Positions 9,316 through 20,750 of a stretch of 64,000 nt of DNA are shown here, in pieces (the first letter of the stretch is position 1; the number at the start of each line of letters is the position of its first letter). The position numbers and the translations under genes were made by a program. The stretch is from Euglena gracilis (Eukaryota; Euglenida; Euglenophyceae; Euglenales). The notes under the pieces are model-generated. The model was not told where the DNA came from, did no database searches, and saw nothing but the letters and a program-made list of their open reading frames with translations. The stretch lies in assembly GCA_039621445.1 (NCBI GenBank), contig CP154954.1:61563858-61627857 (forward strand), written 5' to 3'.

Positions 9316-12300
9316 TCACAAGGTTACCGCAGCGGTGGGGACCGATGGGGGTGTGCGGGGATGGGAGTCGGGGCCAGGAAGCGGTGCCTCGGTGCAGCCG
9401 CCGTCCATGCCGGGCGCGGGGGAGGAGGGAGGGGGGAGGGGCTGCGAGCGCGACGGGGGCTTCTCAGCGGACGTAACTACGTCGGGGGACGGGGTTTGGC
9501 ACCAAAGGTTCCACACCGCAACGCGTTGGAATTGGCGTTTGGTGTATTCAGCTGCTGGGAAATCCCTCGTTTGTGGGCGTTGCTGGAATGGGGGCTTCGA
9601 TATATCATTCCACAAAAGAGCCGTCGCTCTCAAGATGGAAGGAAATAAGCGTGTAGAAGATGAGTATAAAATAACTGTTTCGTGGTGAAACAGCAAACAA
9701 GGCTTTGTGACAGGTTTTCGTTCAAGGAGCACACGCCCAGCCACCGCCACTCCCCTACCGGCCTGGTGGGGGTCTGCGCCAAACCCCGGCCGAGGGTTCG
9801 GCCCGCCCTCCACCCTCAGGGCCCCTGTGGCCTTGCCCAGGACGAAGACCCCGCCCGCCGCGGCGGTGTAGAGGCCGATGAGCCACGTGGCCAGGAAGGA
9901 GCACGCTGCGACGCTGGCCAGCAGGAAGAAGAGGAGCCCCGGCAGGAAGCCTGCGATGCGAGCAACGGGGGGGGGGCGCAAGGAGAACATGGTCAGTCAA
10001 GTCATGCGTGGCAAATGTGACGTCATGGTGTGGCCTATTTGTAGTTAGGCCACACCATGGTAGAAATTTGGAAGCACTTCGGGCCGAATAACACCTCCGA
10101 TTTGGAGCGATGTGAGTGGGGGAGGGACAATAAAAGCAAGTGGGGTATTCCGTATAACCCCAAACCTGCTTGTCTTGCATGATTATGAAAGCTTGTGGAC
10201 TTCCGCCAACAAAATGAGCCGGACCTTGCAGCTTCCTGTCCGTGTGGAATTAGGGTGTGCACAATAGTTGCGGTGGGTGGGTTCAGCCGTGAGCCCATAT
10301 GCACACACAATTACCGTTCCTGCCAGCGATCCTTCACTGCACACCAGGCTGAAAAGTCTGCACCACGCTCCACAACGTCCATATGAAGCCGATGGCGGCC
10401 CCAACGAGCCCGATGGTGAAGTTCATCAGCACGTTGATCCGAAGCACGGCACGGTTTATGCGGTGAGGTTGACAAATTGGGTGGGGGGTTCCATTCACCT
10501 TCAACAATAAATTACTTCGAAATACGAGTGATTCAGACTTCAGGTGGGGTTTGAAACACGGCACAGTGGGAAACAGCGGCGTGGTCAAGAGGCGCAGCAA
10601 GAAGCTCGCCAGTCCCTCGTCACGTCCCATGTGGACTGCGAAGGATAGCGTGGGGGCGTGTGGGTCGCGAATTTGTTGGACTGAAAGATGTCGTTTCTGG
10701 CCTTCACTTCGAAGAGAGTGTCAACAATGCACCGTTGCAAACCAACTGGTCGATACCGTTCAAAGCATCCAGGGGTTGGAGGAAGGGGGACACCTTTTGT
10801 TTGCAGGACGATCCAGAAAAATTACTAAATCGTTCCTTGACTGCAAACAATGTTATTGAAGCTGTTTCTTTTTATTACAAAAGGAGCTGCTCGAGCTTGC
10901 AAATGTCTTGGGGTGTGCCGCAGTCCATTGAACTGTGCACTGGCTGAATGAAAGCTGGTTACACTACGCACTTATGCAAAAGGTGTGACGTGGCAATTTG
11001 GATTTTGAAGGTTTTCTGGGGGAGAGAGCATCCATTCACCCGGGAGGAGCTTTATCCTTGAGATCCAGTGCCCGGGGGGGGGGGGAAGGGGACAACACAT
11101 ACAGAGTCCGGCAAACATCAGGTCCCAGAAGGACTGGTTCTTGGCGAACTGCTTCCCCTGGCCGAAGCGCTTCCAGAACAACTCTCGCGTCTCTGTGCGA
11201 TGACAGACAGCTGTTGGGGTGGAGAATTTTGGAACCAGCTGAAACCCCACATCGTTGGAAAAATTGGTTGGGTTGCCCCAAGATCAGATCAATATTGTGG
11301 ATCAAAAAATGTTGGTTAACAAAAAAGTATGTATGGTCATGGTGATTAATTAGACACAGCAGAAGCTTCAAATGAGCAACAGAATAAATGAATTTGAGTT
11401 CTTTCTTTGAACATTTTTTCGAACGAATACTATGCTACAATATGATCTCCCCCCCCCCAAATTACTAAATATTGTAAGCTGTGATGCCTAGTAAATTGCA
11501 TTCAGCAGTATTTTGCTACAATATTGTGTACAGCTGGCGATACCTTGAACGCCGTAGGTGGAGAACAGCCCCACACTTTTCTTGGCCTCCGAGATCTGTG
11601 CGTCCACCCCCTGCTGTGCTTGCTCCAGCTGTGGGGAGGGAGCAATGAAATGGAGAGGATTTAGAGCACACCGACCAATTCCTGAGATTGCGACCAGATC
11701 ACTCCATCAATTCAGTGGGCACGGACCTGGGGGGGAGGTAGCTCATGGAGGGGGGCTCGTCGGGACTCTAGGGGGTAATTTGCATGATTTTCACTCTCAT
11801 CAGAATACAATAAAAAACACAGGAATTTAATTTCACTCTTTTCTTTGTGGTTGCCATGTCCATTGTGATATTGTGATGAAGAAATTGTGGGGGGAGCAAA
11901 ATATGATGCAAAATGCAACAAAACTCCGGAAAACGAAGTTGTCAAAAAATAGAAATGTAATGCAACTTTTTTTTTGCAACTCCCCGGTGTGAAACTCCCC
12001 TTGGCATGGGGCAACATCAGAATCGAAGATGTGATTGGCAAGTGGGAAAAAAATGGAGTTTCCCCCGTGCGTTTCATGCAATTTAAAACCATTTTAGGGA
12101 CCACCATGCGCAATTCCCCCAAATGCCCTTTTCGACCATTTTTGGCCAAAATTTGATGCTCTCTTCCCTGGGTAAGCGCGAATATCGCAAAGAAGACTCG
12201 AATACAACTAAAAAATGGAATCCAATATCGCAAGCTAGCACACAACGTTATTTTTCAAGGGTAAGGAGAAGGTCCAGACATAAATAAATGCGTGGGGTGG

Positions 12301-14125
12301 CACATGCAAGCGTTTGTGGGTGTTGTGCATGCAAGCACATGTGGGGGGTGTTGTCGCCACCTCTGCCTGGGACTGCTCCCAGCGGCGCTTCAGCTTCGTG
12401 CAGTGGTCGTCGCAGGTGAGCCAGCCCTTGCTGTCGTAGTACCGTGCATAGTCGTGCTGCACCTGCTCCTCCGCATGCAGGAGGCGGTCGGGGCCACCGG
12501 CATGGTGGGGCATGCGTGTGGAGAGGGGTCCCGGGGACAAACTGAGACTGTGCAGCCACGGTGCAATCCGACCCTGGTTGAACTGTTGAAGCGCCAGGGG
12601 CTGACCAGTCCAGGTTAACATTCTTTTGTTCGGAGCACAACAGGACTTGGAACTGACACGATGTGGTCGATGTGCAAACTCCGCCCAGATTTGACCCTCT
12701 TTCCTTCTGCTGTTCTGGACCAGTTTGGCAGGTTCGAAAAAGACCGAAGCTGGCATGTACTAATTGGAACATGCTCACCAAAATGAAACAAGACAGGCAG
12801 TCAACTTTCCCCGTTGGTAGGTAACGACCTCACGGGGTGACAACGATCCGTAGAGAGAAGAGTTTGACATAAAGCCAGGCAGGTGTGGGGAGGGTTTCTG
12901 GACTCCTCCGATTGGGGGGGCACCCCCGCCTGAAACTGAGCCCCGGGCACACTCCTGAAAATCAAACCCCGGCGAGGAGGTGGGAATTGGCCAAAAGCCA
13001 CCAGCCCGTGGGCGGTGTCCACGGACTGCAGCAGCATCTCGTAGCGGATGCTTTCATCCTCTGACACGGCAAACCCTGCGGACGGGTGGCGCAGAGGGAG
13101 CGCGCGCCTGGGCGGCGCAGGCCATCCCCCAGGCAGGGAGGCACTTGGTGGCACATGGCTCTCATTCGACAGTTCTGGCTTTGCAACGCTCCGTTCAATT
13201 GCTGGTTCCTGCCCTCACCCTGGAAAAGCTTCCACTTTCATCCCCAAATGTGTACTCCTTTAATCTCGTTATAATGCGTTCAATTCTTGATGTTACAAAG
13301 AAAAATAATCCCATCCATCCCCCCATCCATCCCCCACCTTCCTAAAAGGACGCACACACCACACCATTCGTTTTTGGCTGTTCTTGCAAATCGATGACTG
13401 AGAAATCACCCTCCAACACCCGCAGCCCAAAAGTGGTCATGTGAGGGGAGATTGGCTTTGTGAGAGTCCCAATCCAGACCCAAGAGTACTCCCCTCCAGG
13501 GTGCGCCGGAAATGGGCGGCTCGGGAGGGTTTCCAGGGTTTGGTGGGGGACCCCCCCCCTGCCCTTGGACGGTGGGGCGGGGCAGTGTGGTTGCATCGGA
13601 CATCTGAGCATCCCCTGCCACTCGACAGGGGGGGGGGGGCAGAAAAACTTCGTGGCCGGCGCAGTAAACAAGGCACGTCCCACCAGGCTCCAGCCACCTC
13701 CACGTGCACAGACAAACTGGGCCAGAGGCAAAAAACAGTGCCAGGCCACTTGAAGGGATAAAAGGCATTAAACAAACAACCACAGTTGCACACATGGGGG
13801 GCAGAAAAGAAATATGGATGTGACATGCCCCCCCCCCCCCCAAATTGTGGTCCAGAAGATCCCTGCCAACCCATAGAGATCCCCCCAGGGTCTCCTGTTC
13901 CTAAAAAAAAGAAGCCTGTGCTGAAACAAGGTGGTTGGCCAACAATCGGCCAACCGAGGGGGGTGGGGGGGGGCAGCGGACAACAACCTGTGAAGAAGAA
14001 CGCCACCAGCAGGCCGACGATCCATGTCAGGCTGATCTTCCAGTTGCGCTTCGCGACGGTATACGCCCCGACGGCCATCAGGCGGCCGAGGTCCTCGAGG
14101 GGGTTCTCACGGTCCCCTTCTGGGC
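9316..14125 (-). CDS. Conserved multi-pass membrane protein of unknown function
   Basis: Exons in coding order: 13988-14125, 13002-13075, 12361-12468, 11544-11628, 11103-11192, 10345-10635, 9814-9950 and 9316-9441 (TGA at 9316-9318). All joins are AG/GT and keep phase. The protein has a first membrane segment (SLTWIVGLLVAFFFTG), then a cytosol-like helical stretch with SEDESIRYEMLLQSVDTAH, HDYARYYDSKGW and SEAKKSVGLFSTYGVQ. RELFWKRFGQGKQFA, NVLMNFTIGLVGAAIGFIW, FLPGLLFFLLASVAACSFLA and a small-residue helix follow, and a Pro-rich tail ends the protein. I believe this architecture occurs in plant and algal proteins of unknown function, but I recognise no named gene. The 5' end is incomplete (exon 1 starts in phase 2); the module at 17.6-18.4 kb could be its N-terminus. 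Confidence 0.75.
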
Positions 14126-15147
14126 CTGGCGGAAATGAAACGCCAGAATGAAGCAAGCATACGAAATGTGACGTCCGGCCACCATTCGGTATTTTCTGAA
14201 ATAATTGATCGGTGTCCAATAAATAAAAAATTCTTTGTGCAAAAATGTTCCCCTTGCAGCTTGAACAAGCTCAAGGCACCCAAAGCACCATATTGGCATT
14301 GGCATTGGCCACATATACCATCTTGCCTCTGTAAAATGTTGTTGGGACGACAACCTTTATCCCTAGCAACCAATCTGTACACCATATGTGCGCAAGTACA
14401 CGAACCAAACCACCCACCCACCCACCCACCCACACACATCACACATATCACATCACGCACAAACACAGCACACACATGCACATTGCATGCACGCACACAC
14501 CCAGACAAACAACGGACCAGGTTTTACCTCTGTTTTGTGACGAGGACCGTAACTTATTTGTGACTAATTGCTTTGTTGTTTTCTTTTGTGGAAGGGAATG
14601 GATAGCTTTGGGAACACGGTGACTCTCAAAAAAGGCAATCTGCGTTCCAAAATACCAAAATCGACAAAAAATTGGTAAGAGAAGCTAACTTTCATGCAAA
14701 AATCAGGGCCGTATTGCGGAATTTTGTTTTGTCCGAAAAATTTCCCAGCCGAAATTAAAAAACTGACAGGAAAATTCACAAAAAAAACACCCTGCAAAAA
14801 TGCTAATTTTGACAAAATTGAAAAGCGCAAAAAAGAGATTTTGCGTTACCCCCCCCCCTGCTGAACCTAAGGTGGAAAGACCACAGCTCAAGCCTGCACC
14901 TGTGTGGCACATATGAAATAATACATGTGCTACATAAGCTGTCTGATAATAATTTATCAGAATTTCTAAATTAAATTCTTGAATTAAGTTCTTAACCAAT
15001 TCATCATCCAAAATTTTTGATAAATATCTGAAAATTACTATTGTATCCAGAAGAAGACAAATACAAAAGGGAGGAAAACATCGTCGTTCGGGTGTTCATA
15101 TGATTATTCTGAATATTCAAGGTTATTTGTCAACGATTTGTGGTAAT
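14126..15147. other. Spacer or intron, no gene seen
   Basis: Contains a CCCA-type tract at 14404-14434, CACA-rich sequence to 14500 and AT-rich DNA. No codon-biased island or splice-bounded exon was found. Confidence 0.4.
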
Positions 15148-16920
15148 CTTAGGTGGTCTCCTTCGCACTTAGCTCACAAAAGTCGACTTGCCTTGCGCAA
15201 TCGTGCAATCCGGGACCCATTCCGGAATTGTGGCCATTTTGGGGTCGTTTTGGGTTTTTTGGGTGAAAACAGGTGCCTCAAAACTCGTTAAACGAGATAC
15301 CGAGCGCAAAGGGAATTCGAAGGTTCCAATTCAAATCGCGAGAACAGCATTGAAGAGTTCTGAAAATACAGCTTTTCACACCACGGACTTTGCGGTCTTA
15401 CACATTCTACCACCTGGGAGCTGATCGACAAGTTCACAGCTCCGAAGAGTACCCGCCCGGCAACGACTGCTGCCTGAACGGCCACTTCTTTGGACCGCAA
15501 TGACATGGGGGGACCCGGAGTTCTAACCCCATTTCGTCGCCTACTGGAAGGCTCTAGTTTGGAGAACAAATCAAATGCATACGACCCCGGCCAGAAAAAC
15601 AACTGAACGCAGGGCTCCGTGAACACCTGAAACTCACTCTGAAAAAGGAGGTTGAACGGGGTGGCATTTCTCAACAATTGAAAATGGCTGATATCCACTC
15701 GGACTTAAAGGTGACGCAGTTGGGGTATGATTTCACACACTTCAACAAATGCTCTGTTGTGCAGCATCTCAAGGCATGTGAATGAGGTGCAACAAAGGGG
15801 CAAAGAAGACTTGTTTTTTTGTCAGGATGTAGGACATCAAAATCACATTCCTGTCCAATGGCTGATGGAAAGATACGTCCCAGGGTTCAAAATATGTTTC
15901 AGGGGAACATGACGGATGGCACCCTATCATGAATCCATTTTGTGATAAGGTCCCAATGAGGATAAATTAACTGTGTTACGCACAAACAAAAACAAAAAAG
16001 TTACCTGCACAACTGTGAAAAAGGGTGTAAATTTCAAACACTTGCACAATTGCGCAAGTATATTTCAAAAATAAATACAATTACACACTTCCCATTGTCC
16101 ACGAGATTCTGAAAAAAGGTCTTCACCTTAAGTACTCTACACATTGGTGAAAACAAAGGCTCCTGATACTGTTAAAATTATTGCCTGCTGTGCTTTGCCT
16201 CGACACCTGTCCCCGCAGTATCTGCCGCAATGGATCCTGCAAGCCAGAAGACAGAGTTTCCGAGCAGCTTCATTTCCCTTTGAAAATCAGGGGCTACATC
16301 ACTCATGCCCCCTTCTACGATAAAGATGGATCACCAATTTCCCTCCTCTGGAAAACCCTGAACATCCTTCTGCACGTCTTCCAACTCTGGCTGTGAGAGC
16401 CCTTCCCTGCTGGCCGGTGGGCACTGCAACTGGTGCCCTCATAGCTCGGTCGGGCCGACACTCTGAAAAGACCCATCACTCTCCCCATTTTCTGGACCTG
16501 CCAACCTTCCCAAACCGGTGCACACGAAAAAGGGGGCTGAGGGGTGGGTTTCCGAACCACTTTCTCTCCTTCTTGGTGCGGACAGCCTCGGAGCGTGCCC
16601 AAAACCTCGTGGAAAGAAGGCCCCCTTTTTCGTTTTTTAAACCGGCGAAAACCAAGAGACTCCCAAGCCTTCTTTTTGCCTTTTCCTGCAAGGATTTTCG
16701 GACGAGGGGATGCTGAAGAAAATCGATGGTGCTTTTCACATGTTTTCCCCCATTCACAGGCTGCAAGACATCGTCTCCGTCAATCGCCGAAAACGTGCCA
16801 ACAGCCAAAAAAAAGGGTGGTTTGGGCATCTCCCAGGGGTCACTTAAAAACCAGCCGGCATCGCACCTGTCGAAACACAAAAAAGGGGTGAATCTCGTCC
16901 TTGGGAGCGCAGAATGGAGC
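15148..16920 (+). mobile_element. Composite repeat copy A (modules X-Y-Z)
   Basis: Starts CTTAGGTGGTCTCCTTCGCA. Module X (15148-15970) matches 60246-60985 in the same orientation and 33960-34290 inverted. Module Y (about 15970-16282), with TTGCGCAA boxes, matches 33655-33960 inverted. Module Z (16283-16920) matches 32990-33655 directly. No transposase motif. The right arm expected from copy B is absent. Confidence 0.75.
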
Positions 16921-17561
16921 ACAAAAATTATTTTCGGAGTTGGCGCAATTGCGCAAAGGACATCTGAAAAGCTTTAATGCGAAGCAGACCGTCTGAGTTA
17001 TTTCAAAAAGTAATAATGGCTGGTTTCCACTGGTTGATATTCACTTCCACAAACTTGAAATACAGGTGCGCGGTACCTGTTGCGCTTTGTGTGTGCGGTG
17101 AAAGCAAACCCAGCAACATCCTTCACAACCACCCTGAATTGAAGACGAGGCAATATACCAGGGATGTGTCTTTGACACAGGATTTACGCCAACGATACAA
17201 TGTTCATTGCGGTGTTAGGATTGGAGAATTTTTCAATTTGAAAACAATCAGAGATCGCCTTGCGGTGACAGCCTCCAAGGGGAGGGGGTTGTAACCACGA
17301 GGACTTCACAGATTTCAAAATGCCAGATTCTGAAAAAATACCATTCCTTATCTTGTGGTGATTTTCGTGATTTTTGGTGATATTGGGAAAGCTCCATTTT
17401 TTTTTTTGGGTTGATTTGCGATTTTTTTTTGTGGCATGGCAACAATCCCTGCACATGCACGCGCACATACAAACACACACACACACACACACATGTGGGA
17501 ATGATCCATAAAGACACACTTGTGCGACAATCAATGACACACCGGCTTGGCGGCGGCTCAC

Positions 17562-18390
17562 CTCTTGACCACCGTAAGAGTCCCGCACCAGCACCTCCAG
17601 GTTCTCCGGCCGCACCTTCAGCTGGAAGCCGTCCTGCAGCACCACGAGGCAGCGGTCGCCATCGTACTGCGCCAACCACAGGGGTGGCCCCCTGACCGAC
17701 GAGCCATCCAACCATCCAGCCATCCAACCAGGCGCCGCCGTGCAGGATGGATTCGACCAACTGACCCCCGAGGGGAGGGGAGGGGCCTAGGAATGGCCAC
17801 ACTTGAAATCTTGGTCTGGTCCGGTGGTTTGCCACCACGGCTCAGTGTTACATGCGCTCCGACCCATCCGGAACCATGCGAACAACAGAGCCGGCCGGGA
17901 CATACATCTCTTTAAGGACCCCCGGGGGGGGGTGCTGGGCTAGGGCTAGAAATTTGGGCTGGCTAGCCCCCCCCCCAGGGGGGGGGGGCACGCAGCCTGG
18001 TTTCCACGCCCCCACCGAGGAAAACGCCGCGCCTCGGCGTGGCTCAGGTCTGCCCTGGGCACCATGCCGATGGCGCCGTTGTGGTGCGCGGAGGCCCGCA
18101 GGCCGACCACCCGGACCCGATCAGGATTTTGTTTTAGAACCCCGGGGCCCGCCACCCGTGGCACGCACCCCAAAGGTCGGGCCGTCTGAAAGCAGTTTCC
18201 GAAAATTATCAAAAAAAAAGCGTGGTACACAAAATCGCGCCAAATGACCATTTGAATACATTTCCAAAAGAAGCTCAAATCCATACCCAGGCCCCCAGCG
18301 CCATCCCCCCCCACCCATCCACAGGCCTCCCCCAACGGGGGGTCCGCTAAGTCAAAAAGAAGCCTGGACCCGGTCTCCGATGCCGACCAT
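17562..18390 (-). CDS. Small SH3/KOW-like basic module (NGxxG...VRPENL), partial
   Basis: Coding order: 18367-18390 (ATG at 18390), 18016-18121 and 17562-17691, with a 245-bp element at 18122-18366 between the first two. Once the element and one TSD copy are removed the start reads MVGIGDRVRVVGL, then HHNGAIGMV, and after an intron (GT at 18015, AG at 17692) YDGDRCLVVLQDG and LKVRPENLEVL. The pattern DRVRVxGL..xxNGxxGxV...R.xVxL.DG..L.VRPENL is common in algal proteins as a short beta-barrel module; its partner is unknown. The donor after SYGGQE (GTGAGC at 17561) is strong, so the protein continues downstream, possibly into the membrane protein at 14125. Confidence 0.6.
17881..18006. repeat. 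Element fragment in the 17.69-18.02 kb intron
   Basis: Carries CTCTTTAAGGACCCCCGGGG at the left and CACGCAGCCTG at the right, both like ends of the CAGGCTTCTTTTTAAG family. TSDs were not recognisable. Confidence 0.4.
18122..18366. mobile_element. 245-bp hAT-like TIR element splitting the GDRVRVVGL motif
   Basis: Left end CAGGATTTTGTTTTAG, right complement CAGGCTTCTTTTTGAC, both leading into C/G runs. Flanking duplication GACCCGAT (18114-18121) and GACCCGGT (18367-18374), 7 of 8. Removing the element plus one copy gives GGA GAC CGG GTC CGG GTG GTC on the minus strand, an uninterrupted GDRVRVV. There is no AG at the 3' boundary, so GT-AG splicing cannot produce this product. Confidence 0.8.
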
Positions 18391-18869
18391 GGGAGGGTGC
18401 TGGCGCGGCGGGCGCCGGGGGCTGAGAGGAGGGGACGGTAGCTGCGCGGAGGCGGGGGAGCCTCTCCCTCTCGCCTGGTTTCTCGTCTGGTTGGTTGGTG
18501 TGGCTCCGTCCTCCTTCCGGACGAAGCTGGTGCACAGTGGGCTGGTTTGGCGCATCCCAAGGCAGGTTTCGGCGACATCAAATCCGCAACAGTGCGTTTC
18601 GCAGTCCGAGCCCATCCGCTGCGCATGGGTACTGTGTTCCAAATCGCTCCATCCTGGCGAAATGGGCGATCCCCCCTGGTTCCTGGTGTAATTGCAGCAG
18701 TGGACCTCACAAAGCCCGGTAGAATATGTCCCTCTCCTTTCTGTGGGCTTGAAGAATGGGGGTGCAGACATCCAACCCTGCATTAGAAGCGAAATCGCCA
18801 CAAAGCATGTTGGGTGTTTAATAATTCTGATTCATAGAGCAATGAGTCAAAAGATACAACAATGTGTCC
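18391..18869. other. Spacer upstream of the small module
   Basis: GC-rich Pro/Arg-coding block to about 18480 in continuity with the ATG at 18390 (possible 5' leader or exon), then ordinary sequence. No further gene seen. Confidence 0.3.
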
Positions 18870-19250
18870 CCTATAAAGCCCCCCCCCCCAGGGGTTTAGT
18901 TGGTTTTGCCACCCAAATATAAGGTCTCCCTGATGTGGTGCCAGAAATGGTGCATTTCGGTAAAAGGTCGAAAATTTTTGGGTGGATACAACATCTTTTT
19001 TTCACGAGAAATGCTCCAATTTGGATAATAATTGCACATTTCTGAGGAATATAGGGGGTACACAACAAAATTTTGGCATAAAATTGGTATCTGGCCACAA
19101 TTGAAGGTCGCCAAAGGTCATATAGGCCACCCCAAAACGTTTGATTTTCCCCCAAATATAAAGCCCCCCCAAACATGAGCCCACCCTGAGGGTCTTGAAA
19201 TCCCACCCAAATATACAAAGCCGGGAGGGGCTTTATATTTGGGGGGTTTG
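18870..19250. repeat. Word locus GGCTTTATATTTGGG with closing hairpin
   Basis: The word or its complement appears near 18880, 18911 and 19150-19170, and ends in an inverted pair CCAAATATACAAAGCC (19207-19222) and GGCTTTATATTTGG (19229-19242). Interior carries an AT-rich segment without coding signal. Confidence 0.65.
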
Positions 19251-19399
19251 TGTGTGTTTTAAATGAAACAAGAACGAGAGGAGAAGAAGATGTTTGAAAA
19301 CACATGCAATAAACAAGAATTCAAAATACAAAAAAAACACACTGTCACAGGAAGAGGTAAAACCACCCCATTTAAATGCACGGGGTGTGTGCCCCCCCC

Positions 19400-19810
19400 C
19401 CCCTGCCGGAAGGGGATGGGGACCACACATCGGCTCAAGCGATGCCCTGCCTGTGGAGGAGGGACGGGACACAGGAGTGGGAAGGGACGCGCCAACGTCC
19501 GGTCAACGGGAGCAGCAGCCCGACAGGCCGGTGCTGGAGTGGAGCAGCCCGGGGGCTTGGGGGGCGAGCCACTGGGTCGCCACGAGCAGGGAGGGGGGGG
19601 AGGGCAGGGGGAGGGGGCCGGTGCCTTCGGGTCAGCAGGGCGGCGGGGCGGGGACGAGGGGCCGGCGGGCACCCGATTGCTCCGCGGGGGACCTCTCAAC
19701 CAAGTGACACACGGCCGATTTGTCAGGGGGAGGGCCCGTGGGACGTCCCGCTCGGCCAAACGGCTCAGCGGACAGGCAGAGGTGTGCAGGCGGGCCCCAG
19801 GTGGCGGCGA
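19400..19810. other. GC-rich block of uncertain coding status
   Basis: Open in several frames on both strands, giving Pro/Ala/Gly-rich translations. It has no splice pair with matching phase that I could tie to a gene. It could be a low-complexity exon or a CpG-rich control region. Confidence 0.3.
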
Positions 19811-20429
19811 GACATTTCAACAATCCTGTTGCGCTAAAAAAAATCTTTAAAAAACAGCAACACAGATCCAAAAGAAAAAATACCCTCAAAAAAAAAAAGC
19901 TCGGGACCTGGACCAGTCCAGAAACCAAAAACGTGTTGAAAAGCCATTTGCCACCAGGGTACTTTGTGAGGGGGGGAGGCCCAAAAATTCCCGAAAGGTG
20001 TCTCCCTTAGACAAAAAAAAACACAAACATTCGGCAGGCGTTGAAAAATTCCAGGCGAAGCGCTGGACTTCTGGCTTTTGAAAAAGCCTCCAAAATCACG
20101 TTTTCGCACATGTTTGAAAAAAAATAGGAAACAATAGATGGGAAAAAACTTCACTTCTCCAGCGTGAAATGCTGGGGAAAGAATTTTTTTTGGTCGAGCT
20201 TACATAGCATACTTACCACACGGCACGGAGAATTAACTACCCTGAGCAATCGCATGTGCCGCTGTATGGGGGGCTGAGGGAGGAGGTGGTGCAGAGGGGG
20301 AGGGGGAATGTTTGGGGCGGGGCCTCGATGTGCGCAGCGCAGCCCGAGAACGCAGAATACCCCCCCCCTCCGGCAGCTGGGGACTTGTAGACAGGGAGGG
20401 AACCCCCGCTTGACCCCCATAACCCCCCC

Positions 20430-20650
20430 CCTCCTGACTAGAAGCCCCTCCAGGCTTCTGTTCGGACCGTTGGTCGAGGGGGGCTTCTATTTGGGGCATG
20501 TTTTACCCCTTCATTTGTACACTGTGTGTAAAGGGGGGGCTCCTATTTGGACCAATGGTCAAAATCTGAGGGGGGGCTTCTATTCGGGGTGGGGGGTGAC
20601 ACTATTCGGGGGGGGGGGGGCTTCAACATTCAGGGGGGTTTATACCCCGA
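20430..20650. repeat. Word locus GGGCTTCTATTTGGG
   Basis: GGGGCTTCTATTTGG, GGGGCTCCTATTTGG and GGGGCTTCTATTCGGGG recur at 20478, 20537 and 20575, with (T)AGAAGCCCC in reverse at 20440. It lies directly 3' of the YTH gene stop codon. Confidence 0.6.
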
Positions 20651-20750
20651 ACATCAAACCCCCCTTCCCCCTGGCGTTTGTATGCGGCCGGCCCCGAAAC
20701 CCCCCATCCCCCCCCCCTTTGGTGGTGTCATACAGCGGGGCCTCGGCCGC

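Noticed and set aside
10490-10560. A short GT-AG intron inside the 10345-10635 exon of the membrane protein
   Set aside because: The region is open and in the same frame without splicing, so an intron is not needed, although one cannot be excluded.
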